DNA from: an uncultured Pseudomonadota bacterium
Lineage (GTDB): Bacteria; Pseudomonadota; Gammaproteobacteria; Burkholderiales; SG8-41
Direction: 5' to 3'
DNA length: 20,507 bases
NCBI GenBank assembly: GCA_946885605.1
Contig: CAMPGR010000061.1
Coordinates: forward strand, 1-20,507
Of this stretch, positions 14,773 through 20,507 are shown in pieces. Each line of letters starts with the position of its first letter. Position 1 is the first letter of the stretch. The translations under genes and the position numbers were made by a program. Below the pieces are notes generated by a model that searched no databases, had not been told where the DNA came from, and saw only the letters and a program-made list of their open reading frames with translations.

Positions 14773-15699
14773 ATGACTACTCTGGACACTACTACTCTGG
14801 ACGCGAAAACAGCCGACACCGAAACAACGGAAGCGCTCCTTCTGCCCACGTCAGAACCCCGAGCGCGCAAATCCCGCCGGAAGCTCCGGCGCGGTATCCT
14901 CTGGCGCGATCACGTACGCGTCGGTCTCGGGTCGAAGTGGCTCGGCGTCGCCGGCTACCGGAAGGGGCTGCGCTCACGGCTTGCTTACAAGGACGTTGTC
15001 GCGTTCGCCCCCGGAAGCGAGGACAGTGCGCCTTGGCAGGCGGCAGTAGACGCGCTTCCCCAGGCGCTCGCCGGCATCGGACGCAGCCTTCCGGCAGTGA
15101 CCGTCGTGCTCTCCAACCATTTCGTCCGCTATGCGCTGCTGCCGTGGAACGCCGCCCTGCGCAGCGAGTCCGAGTGGCTCGGCCTCGCGCGTCATCGCTT
15201 CGTGAGCGTACACGGCCCGGCCGCGGAACAGTGGCAGATCCGGGTCGCCCATACCGGCAGGGAGCGACCGCGCATCGCGAGCGCAATCGACACCGACCTC
15301 CTCCACGCCCTCAAGGACAGGGTCAAAGGGCACGCCTCTCTCGTCTCGGTGCAGCCGTACCTCATGGCTGCCTACAACCGGCTGCAGCCCGCGATTGGCG
15401 AGAGTTCCTGCTGGCTGGTGATCGAAGAACCGGGCCGGCTCACGCTCGCCCTCATCGAGCGTGGAGCATGGCGCACCCTTCGCAGCCGGCACAAGGACGA
15501 GGCGTGGCGCGCGACGCTGCCCCGCCTCCTTGATCGGGAGAGCGCGCTCGTCGGCGTCGAGGAGCCGTGCACCGAAGTCATGGTGTGCACGCATGTTCCT
15601 TTCGACGAAGAAATGCACGGCGTCTACCGGCTTCGCGATCTCACCTTCCCCGCCGGCGCGGACGCGGGAGACCACGAGCTCGCTATGGTCCTGGAGTGA
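14773..15699 (+). CDS. PilM/GspL/MshI-like actin-fold cytoplasmic component
   Basis: This 308-residue protein is similar in layout to the cytoplasmic actin-like part of PilM, GspL and MshI. It has a basic N-terminus (RARKSRRKLRR), then VGLGSKWLGVAGYR, VTVVLSNHFVRYALLPW (like the GspL LPW region), a central ALKDRVKGHASLVSVQPYLMAAYNRLQ and ESSCWLVIEEPGRLTLALIERGAW. No membrane helix is seen, which matches PilM rather than full GspL. It probably couples the GspE motor to the PilN-like protein encoded next. The start is uncertain: ATG 14773 and ATG 14758 are in frame and neither has a good ribosome site. A 12-bp direct repeat (14776-14787, 14791-14802) gives the TTLDTTTLD start. The stop is 8 bp before the next gene. 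The family assignment is from pattern and context. Confidence 0.65.
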   Translation: MTTLDTTTLDAKTADTETTEALLLPTSEPRARKSRRKLRRGILWRDHVRVGLGSKWLGVAGYRKGLRSRLAYKDVVAFAPGSEDSAPWQAAVDALPQALAGIGRSLPAVTVVLSNHFVRYALLPWNAALRSESEWLGLARHRFVSVHGPAAEQWQIRVAHTGRERPRIASAIDTDLLHALKDRVKGHASLVSVQPYLMAAYNRLQPAIGESSCWLVIEEPGRLTLALIERGAWRTLRSRHKDEAWRATLPRLLDRESALVGVEEPCTEVMVCTHVPFDEEMHGVYRLRDLTFPAGADAGDHELAMVLE

Positions 15700-15707
15700 A
15701 GGCAAGC

Positions 15708-16235
15708 ATGTCCAAGCTCGATCTCGACTTCCTCAAAACAGGCCCGGCGTCGCCGTGGTTGCGATGGCTCCTCCTCGCCCTCGCGCTCGGCTTTGTGACG
15801 GACCTTGGGGTGAGCTATCACACCATGCGCAACCGCATGGCACAGAACGAGGCAGGCCTCGCCGAGCTGAAGCGCAATGCGCACGGGTCGGCGAACGCGG
15901 CGCTCGCCCTGCATGCCCCCACACCGGAGGAGATCCGCGTTGCGCGCGACACGGTGCAGCGGCTCGCCATGCCGTGGTACAGCCTGTTCCGCGCCCTGGA
16001 ATCGACGACGAGCGATAAGATCGCGCTCCTCGCGATCGCGCCCGAAGCCAAATCCGGGACAGTTCTCATATCCGGCGAAGCCACCGACTTCCGCGCCGCG
16101 CTCGATTACGTCTCCGAACTGGGCCGCACCGGCGCGCTGGACCGCCCGCATCTCGTCCGGCACGAAATCGGGCCAGCCGATGCCGGGAGCCCGGTGCGGT
16201 TCTCGATCTCCGCGAACTGGAGCAATGCCGAATGA
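15708..16235 (+). CDS. PilN-like inner-membrane assembly protein
   Basis: This 175-residue bitopic protein has a short cytoplasmic tail (MSKLDLDFLKTGPASP), one membrane helix (about 18-37, WLRWLLLALALGFVTDL), a short coiled-coil (RNRMAQNEAGLAELKRN) and a periplasmic ferredoxin-like domain (WYSLFRALESTTSDKIALLAIAPE...VLISGEATDFRAALDYVSEL). This is the layout of PilN and the GspL C-terminal part. It would join the PilM-like protein inside to the PilO-like protein outside. An in-frame GTG four codons upstream (15696) overlaps the previous stop and is an alternative start. The TGA overlaps the next ATG, so the two proteins are probably made in equal amounts and form a heterodimer, as PilN/PilO do. 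Confidence 0.75.
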   Translation: MSKLDLDFLKTGPASPWLRWLLLALALGFVTDLGVSYHTMRNRMAQNEAGLAELKRNAHGSANAALALHAPTPEEIRVARDTVQRLAMPWYSLFRALESTTSDKIALLAIAPEAKSGTVLISGEATDFRAALDYVSELGRTGALDRPHLVRHEIGPADAGSPVRFSISANWSNAE

Positions 16236-16771
16236 CCGCCGCAGGATTATTGAGACCGGTGTACCGCGAGCTCGGTGCGGTCGGCGTCGCCTCGATCGCC
16301 CTCATCGCCGGAGGCTTGCTGTTTCTCTTCACCCTGCTCAAGCCGCTCGAAGAGCGCAATGTGCGGCTCGAGCACGAGGTCGCCCTGAACGCGCGCCAGA
16401 ATGCGAGCACCGACGAGAAGCTCATTCGCACTTCGCCGCCGGCCGCGAAGATGGCCGCCTTCTATCATTTTCTGTCGAGTGACCGGCAGGCGGCCGAGTG
16501 GCTGGAGCGCCTTTACGCTGCCGGACAGGCCGCGGGCGTGGAGTTGCAGTCCGCCGACTATCGCATGCAGAGGACGGGGACGCGCATCGAGCGCTACGAG
16601 ATCCGCCTGCCGCTCCGTGGCCACTACACGCGAATTCGCGCCTTTCTCGACCATGCGCTGTCGGAGATCCCGGTGCTCTCACTGGACGAGGTGAAGTTCA
16701 AGAGAGAGCGCGCAAGCGACGCCCAGGTGGAAGCGGAGCTCTTGCTCTCGCTGCACCTTGTCAATCCCTGA
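16232..16771 (+). CDS. PilO/GspM-like inner-membrane assembly protein
   Basis: This 179-residue protein has a membrane helix at about 17-36 (VGVASIALIAGGLLFLFTLL), a coiled-coil (KPLEERNVRLEHEVALNARQ) and a periplasmic ferredoxin-like domain with WLERLYAAGQAAGVELQSADYRMQ and YEIRLPLRGHYTRIRAFLDHALSEIPVLSLDEVKF. The GxYxxIRxFL-type strand-helix is common in PilO/GspM proteins. The start codon overlaps the pilN-like stop as ATGA. It would pair with the PilN-like protein to form the periplasmic alignment complex below the secretin. PilO and GspM cannot be separated by sequence alone, but the neighbours favour a PilO-type role. Confidence 0.75.
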   Translation: MTAAGLLRPVYRELGAVGVASIALIAGGLLFLFTLLKPLEERNVRLEHEVALNARQNASTDEKLIRTSPPAAKMAAFYHFLSSDRQAAEWLERLYAAGQAAGVELQSADYRMQRTGTRIERYEIRLPLRGHYTRIRAFLDHALSEIPVLSLDEVKFKRERASDAQVEAELLLSLHLVNP

Positions 16772-16786
16772 GTTGAGAACGTAGCC

Positions 16787-17305
16787 ATGTTTGCCTTTCT
16801 GAAAAGCAACCTTTCACCCCGCGCGGTGGTGGCCGTCGCGGTCCCGATGCTGCTCGTCTCGGTGGTAATGGGCCGGGAGAATCCGCCGCCGGCAGTGGTG
16901 GCACTCGCCGCGCCTGCGCCCAGCGCCAGCGCTGCTGCCGAACCGGCTTCGGACCTCGATCTCGAGCGGTTGCGTCGCTCCAAAAGCGCCGGCGCGGTCG
17001 CGGATCTTTTCGCCCCGCGCACGCCGCCAGCAGCCGCTGCGCCGGAGGTAGCGAGCACGGACCCCACTGCCGTGGCGCCGCCCGCGCCGAGCGCGCCGCC
17101 GCTGCCCTTCACTTACCTCGGCCAGTATATCGACGGCGAGAAGACCGAAATCTTCGTTGCGCGCGATGGCGAGCACTACACCCTCGAGAAGGGCAAGACC
17201 ATAGACGGCCAGTACAAGGTCGAGAAGATCTCGAGCACCGCCGTGACTTTTGTTTACCTGCCGTTGGGCACGCGACAGAAACTCGCGATCCCGGCGCTGA
17301 AATGA
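16787..17305 (+). CDS. PilP/GspC-like periplasmic linker protein
   Basis: This 172-residue protein has an N-terminal membrane segment (about 11-28, RAVVAVAVPMLLVSVVMG), a disordered Ala/Pro-rich stretch (about 34-102) and a small beta domain at 104-172 (FTYLGQYIDGEKTEIFVARDGEHYTLEKG, then the ending KLAIPAL). The beta domain resembles the homology region of GspC and PilP that contacts the secretin N0 domain. It is placed 11 bp before the secretin gene, as pilP and gspC usually are. No PDZ domain or lipobox is present, so it is the minimal membrane-anchored form. Databases name similar short proteins in betaproteobacteria as secretion system X factors, by my recollection. The ribosome site is weak. 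Confidence 0.65.
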   Translation: MFAFLKSNLSPRAVVAVAVPMLLVSVVMGRENPPPAVVALAAPAPSASAAAEPASDLDLERLRRSKSAGAVADLFAPRTPPAAAAPEVASTDPTAVAPPAPSAPPLPFTYLGQYIDGEKTEIFVARDGEHYTLEKGKTIDGQYKVEKISSTAVTFVYLPLGTRQKLAIPALK

Positions 17306-17315
17306 GGAAAGCCCG

Positions 17316-19100
17316 ATGAAACGACATACGTGGATTCTGCTCGGGGCGCTCGCCGTCGCCGGCTGCGCCACCACCAATCCCGCCTTCATGGAGGGCCGGA
17401 TGCTGATCGAATCAGGTAACGTCGAGCAGGGTCTTGCACGCCTGGAGGAAGCTTCGCGCGCGGAGCCGACCAACCAGGAATACCGCACCTACTACTATCG
17501 TCAGCGCGATCTGGCGGTTCAGCGCTATCTCACGCTCGCAGACACGGCGCGCGGGTCCGGCTCATTCGACGCCGCCGAAGAGGCGTACCGGCGCGCGCTC
17601 GCCCTCGACCCCAACAATGCGCGGGCCACCGCCGGGATCGAGGCGCTCGAGTTCGAGCGCCGGCATCGCGCGATGCTGAAGGAAGCCGAGGAGCTCTTCA
17701 AGGAGGGCAATGCAGAAGCCGCCCACGCCAAGGCGCGAGAGATCCTCGCGGAGAACTCGAATCACCGCGACGCGCAGGCGCTCGTCCGACGCATCGAAGA
17801 GCAGACGATGAAGGCCGCCGCCGCCACGCCGAAGCTGAACGCAACGCTGCGCAAGCCGATCATGCTCGAGTTCCGCGATGCGCCGCTGCGCTCGGTGTTC
17901 GAGCTCATTTCCAAGCAGACCGGCCTCAATTTCATCTTCGACCGCGACGTGCCGCCGGACGTGCGGACCACGGTGTTCGTGAAGGACACCACGATCGAGG
18001 ATGTGATTCGCTTCGTGCTCGTCACCAACCAGCTCGAGCGCAAGGTGTTGAACGAGAACACGCTGCTCATCTACCCCAACACCCCGGTGAAGACGCGCGA
18101 CTACAAGGAGCTCGTCGTCAAGAGCTTCTATCTTGCCAACGCGGACGTGAAGCATACCGCCAACATGATCAAGGCGCTCGTGAAAACGAGAGACGTCTAC
18201 GTGGACGAGAAGCTAAACCTGCTGGTGATCCGCGACACGCCGGAAGCGGTGCGCGTCGCGGAGCGGCTGGTGGCCAACCAGGATCTTGCGGAGCCCGAGG
18301 TGATGCTGGAGGTGGAAGTGCTGGAAGTCGGAACGACGCTGCTTTCGGAACTCGGCATCCGCTGGCCCGACCAGATCAGCGCAAGCGTGATCGGCGCCGC
18401 CGGCGTGCCGGGCCAGCTCACGCTGCCCGAATGGCAGAACCGTAATTCGAGCCTCGTGCGGCTCTCCGTCACGGATCCGTTTCTCATCGTGAACCTCAAG
18501 AACCAGACCGGACGCAACAATATCCTTGCGAACCCACGAATTCGCGTGAAGAACAAGGACAAGGCAAAGGTCCATATCGGCGACAAGGTGCCCGTTATCA
18601 CGACCACGGCCGCCGGCACCGGCTTCGTGTCCGAGTCGGTCAACTATCTCGACGTCGGCCTCAAGCTGGAGGTCGAGCCTACGGTATTCCTGGAGGACGA
18701 GGTCGGCATCAAGGTGGGGCTGGAAGTGAGCAGCATCGTGCGCGAGATCACGAGCAAGAGCGGCACGCTCACCTATCAGGTGGGCACGCGCACCGCCTCG
18801 ACGACGCTGCGGCTCAAAGATGGCGAGACGCAGGTGCTGGCCGGCCTGATCAGCGATGAAGATCGCCGCAATGCCGCCAAGGTGCCGCTGCTCGGCGATC
18901 TGCCCGTGGTCGGGCGGCTCTTCACCAACAACAGCGATACCGCAGCCAAGACGGAAATCGTGCTGCTCATCACGCCGCGCGTCGTGCGCAATCTGCGGCG
19001 CCCGGGCATCCAGCTCGAGGAGTTCCCCTCGGGGACGGAGGGCGCGGTGGGCGCTGCTCCGCTCACGCTGCCGTATGCGCCGCAAACTGCGATCCAGTAG
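17316..19100 (+). CDS. gspD: Lipoprotein secretin (GspD/PilQ/MshL family) with N-terminal TPR region
   Basis: This 594-residue protein starts MKRHTWILLGALAVAGC, a lipoprotein signal with acylated Cys17. Residues about 22-165 form TPR-like helix pairs (GNVEQGLARLEEASRAEPTN; FDAAEEAYRRALALDPNNA; GNAEAAHAKAREILAENSNH). An N0/STN domain (181-256) and one N1/KH-type ring domain (268-325) follow, then the secretin core from about 327. The core has NNILANPRIRVKNKDKAKVHIGDKVPVI and the conserved KVPLLGDLPVVGRLF gate/lip segment near the C-terminus. It would form the outer-membrane channel. The lipid anchor and TPR part may replace a separate pilotin such as PilF (inference). It lies 10 bp after the PilP-like gene and 13 bp before a pseudopilin gene. 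Only one N1 repeat is present, fewer than the N1-N3 set of classical GspD. Confidence 0.9.
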   Translation: MKRHTWILLGALAVAGCATTNPAFMEGRMLIESGNVEQGLARLEEASRAEPTNQEYRTYYYRQRDLAVQRYLTLADTARGSGSFDAAEEAYRRALALDPNNARATAGIEALEFERRHRAMLKEAEELFKEGNAEAAHAKAREILAENSNHRDAQALVRRIEEQTMKAAAATPKLNATLRKPIMLEFRDAPLRSVFELISKQTGLNFIFDRDVPPDVRTTVFVKDTTIEDVIRFVLVTNQLERKVLNENTLLIYPNTPVKTRDYKELVVKSFYLANADVKHTANMIKALVKTRDVYVDEKLNLLVIRDTPEAVRVAERLVANQDLAEPEVMLEVEVLEVGTTLLSELGIRWPDQISASVIGAAGVPGQLTLPEWQNRNSSLVRLSVTDPFLIVNLKNQTGRNNILANPRIRVKNKDKAKVHIGDKVPVITTTAAGTGFVSESVNYLDVGLKLEVEPTVFLEDEVGIKVGLEVSSIVREITSKSGTLTYQVGTRTASTTLRLKDGETQVLAGLISDEDRRNAAKVPLLGDLPVVGRLFTNNSDTAAKTEIVLLITPRVVRNLRRPGIQLEEFPSGTEGAVGAAPLTLPYAPQTAIQ

Positions 19101-19113
19101 GACGGGCGTCACA

Positions 19114-19593
19114 ATGGCAAAGGCAAGCGCAGGCGGCTTTACGCTGATCGAATTGCTGATCACGGTGGCGATCGTCGCGCTGCTCGCCTCCGTCGCCCTG
19201 CCGCTCTCGGAAGTCGCGGTTCAGCGCACCAAGGAGCAGGACCTCCGGCGGTCGCTGCGCGAGATCCGCGACGCGATCGACGCCTACAAGCGCCATGTGG
19301 ACGAGGGCCGGATCAAGCGTGCAGCAGACGCCTCCGGCTACCCGCCGAATCTCACGGTGCTGGTCGAAGGCGTGCAGGACGCTCGCAGCCCGAAGCCCTC
19401 GCGCATTCGTTTCCTCCGTCGCGTGCCCCGCGACCCGTTCTACGGCGATCCGGACACGCCGCCGGAGAAAACGTGGGGATTGCGCAGCTACGAGAGCCCG
19501 CACGACGATCCGCGCCCCGGAAAGGACGTCTTCGACGTGTACTCGTTGAGCCTCGGCGCGGGGCTCAACGGAATCGCCTACAAGGAGTGGTAA
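19114..19593 (+). CDS. Pseudopilin-like protein (GspG-like, first of three)
   Basis: This 159-residue protein has a leader MAKASAGG cut before Phe9 (GG^FTLIE), Glu at +5, and a hydrophobic helix (LLITVAIVALLASVALPL). The body is GspG-like: KEQDLRRSLREIRDAIDAYKR, then a variable part with the DPFYGD element. The C-terminus is FDVYS...GLNGIAYKEW, where classical GspG has its calcium loop. It would join the pseudopilus as a minor or alternative subunit. It starts 13 bp after the secretin stop, and its TAA overlaps the next ATG. It is longer than the next pseudopilin because of an insertion (about 90-110, ARSPKPSRIRFLRRVPRD). The pseudopilin call is firm; the exact class is not. Confidence 0.88.
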   Translation: MAKASAGGFTLIELLITVAIVALLASVALPLSEVAVQRTKEQDLRRSLREIRDAIDAYKRHVDEGRIKRAADASGYPPNLTVLVEGVQDARSPKPSRIRFLRRVPRDPFYGDPDTPPEKTWGLRSYESPHDDPRPGKDVFDVYSLSLGAGLNGIAYKEW

Positions 19594-19979
19594 TGATGCG
19601 AGCACACTTGCGCAAGACGGGCTTCACGCTGGTGGAGCTGATGGTCGTGCTCGCCATCATGGCGCTGCTCATCTCGATCGTCGCGCCGCACTACATGGGA
19701 CGCATCTCGCGGGCCGAGGAAGCGGTGCTGCGCGAGAACCTGACGCTCATGCGCGAGGCCCTCGACAAGCATTACGCCGACGCGGGCCGCTACCCGGCCG
19801 CACTCGATGAGCTGGTGGAGAAACGCTATCTGCGCCGCATTCCGGAGGATCCGATCACCCACAGCGACAAGAGCTGGGTCGTGATCGCTCCGGATGATCC
19901 CAAGAAAGGCGCGGTCTACGACGTGCGCAGCGGTGCCCAGGGAAACGGGCTGAATGGCAAGGCTTATGCGCAGTGGTAG
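19593..19979 (+). CDS. Pseudopilin-like protein (GspG-like, second of three)
   Basis: This 128-residue protein has a leader MMRAHLRKTG, cleavage before Phe11 (TG^FTLVE) and Glu at +5. The membrane helix is LMVVLAIMALLISIVAPHYM. The body (RAEEAVLRENLTLMREALDKHYADAGRYP, LVEKRYLRRIPEDPIT) is close to the previous protein, and it ends GLNGKAYAQW, matching GLNGIAYKEW there. The pair probably arose by duplication. AAGGAG at 19582-19587 serves either ATG 19593, which overlaps the previous TAA, or ATG 19596. Its 3' end overlaps the start of the next gene by about 14-26 bp. It may act as a minor pseudopilin at the tip of the pseudopilus. Confidence 0.88.
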   Translation: MMRAHLRKTGFTLVELMVVLAIMALLISIVAPHYMGRISRAEEAVLRENLTLMREALDKHYADAGRYPAALDELVEKRYLRRIPEDPITHSDKSWVVIAPDDPKKGAVYDVRSGAQGNGLNGKAYAQW

Positions 19980-20507
19980 AGGCGGCCCCTCGCAGGGCGG
20001 TTTCACTTACCTCGCGTTGCTGATCGCCGTCGCACTGATCGGTATCGGCCTTGTGGCGGCAAGCGAGGTGTGGTCCCAGTCGCGCCAGCGCGAGAAGGAG
20101 CAGGAATTGCTTTTCATCGGCGAGCAGTTTCGCCAGGCGATCGGGATGTACTACGAGCGCACCCCCGGGGCAGTGAAACGCTATCCGGAGAAGCTTCAGG
20201 ATCTCCTCGAGGACAACCGTTATATCGTCAAGCAGCGCTACCTGCGCAAAATCTTCGCGGACCCGATGACGGGAAAGGCCGACTGGGGCGTAGTGGTAGC
20301 CCCCGGCGGTGGCATCATGGGCGTCTTCAGCCGGGCCGACGAGCGCCCGCTCAAAACCGCAAACTTCACCGAAAAGAACAGAAATTTCGAGCGGGCCCGC
20401 CGCTATTCGCAGTGGCGGTTCATCTACGAGCCTGTCATGAACGCTACGTTCCAGTCCCCGGCAGCGCAAGGTGCGCAGGCATCGCAGGTTCCACTGGGAT
20501 CGCAGGC
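19966..20507 (+). CDS. Pseudopilin-like protein lacking Glu+5 (third of three, cut by window end)
   Basis: An open frame with no stop runs to the window edge (180 codons seen). It begins MRSGRGGPSQGGFTYLALLI, or four codons earlier at ATG 19954. The GG^FTYLA site has Ala where pseudopilins normally have Glu at +5. The helix is TYLALLIAVALIGIGLVAAS. The rest is soluble and highly charged: EVWSQSRQREKEQELLFIGEQFRQAIGMYYERTPGAVKRYPEKLQDLL, then YLRKIFADPMTGKADWG and RRYSQWRFIYEP. The tail becomes Gln/Ala/Ser-rich and may continue past the window. Lack of Glu+5 is a known feature of the tip pseudopilin GspK, but length and body are closer to the two pseudopilins before it. It overlaps the previous gene, so translation is coupled. 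Confidence 0.82.
   Translation, partial: MRSGRGGPSQGGFTYLALLIAVALIGIGLVAASEVWSQSRQREKEQELLFIGEQFRQAIGMYYERTPGAVKRYPEKLQDLLEDNRYIVKQRYLRKIFADPMTGKADWGVVVAPGGGIMGVFSRADERPLKTANFTEKNRNFERARRYSQWRFIYEPVMNATFQSPAAQGAQASQVPLGSQ

Overview
The window is GC-rich throughout, with dense genes, short intergenic gaps and ATGA-type start/stop overlaps. The left half holds an eps-type exopolysaccharide operon (epsD, epsE, epsF, epsG) of the kind described for methanolan synthesis in Methylobacillus and found beside exosortase/PEP-CTERM loci. The right half holds a type II secretion or type IV pilus-like operon. Together these suggest a betaproteobacterium (Burkholderiales, Nitrosomonadales or Rhodocyclales type). 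No rRNA, tRNA, CRISPR array, transposase or phage gene was seen.

Left arm, minus strand, 7896 down to 1. In transcription order: an EpsD-type peptidyl-prolyl isomerase lipoprotein, the EpsE outer-membrane export protein, the EpsF Wzz-type chain-length protein, the EpsG BY-kinase-like ATPase, a rho-independent terminator, an O-antigen ligase/polymerase-family membrane protein, a glutamine-hydrolysing asparagine synthase-like amidotransferase, and the first 60 codons of a GT4 glycosyltransferase that runs off the window. These cover chain-length control, export, polymerisation or ligation, and sugar modification. The exosortase and the remaining glycosyltransferases would lie further left.

Centre, 7897-8542: a 645-bp divergent regulatory region. 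It holds two tandem palindromes spaced exactly 21 bp apart, a near-consensus sigma-54 promoter about 130-180 bp downstream of them, and, at the epsD end, a hairpin whose 3' arm is the epsD Shine-Dalgarno sequence. The sigma-54 promoter points at a secreted 841-residue protein with four near-identical fibronectin type III domains followed by a pectate-lyase-like (PL1-type) beta-helix domain (8543-11068).

Right arm, plus strand, 11209 to the end: gspG, gspF, gspE, then PilM/GspL-like, PilN-like, PilO/GspM-like and PilP/GspC-like inner-membrane components, a lipoprotein secretin carrying an N-terminal TPR region, and three more pseudopilin-like proteins, the last cut by the window edge. Classical gspH, I, J and K, a prepilin peptidase and a separate pilotin are not seen here. 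The set looks like a hybrid pseudopilus secretion system: a T2SS-style motor and major pseudopilin on a T4P-style alignment complex.

Working hypothesis (inference only): the three blocks form one extracellular-matrix module. The Eps operon builds and exports a polymer, the sigma-54-driven FN3-lyase acts on or binds a polyuronide-like polymer, and the hybrid system may secrete such proteins. The strongest direct sequence signals are the sigma-54 promoter with tandem palindromes, the TPR-secretin fusion, the MshEN-like (cyclic-di-GMP-binding-type) repeat on EpsG, and the 23-bp duplication at the epsF/epsG junction.
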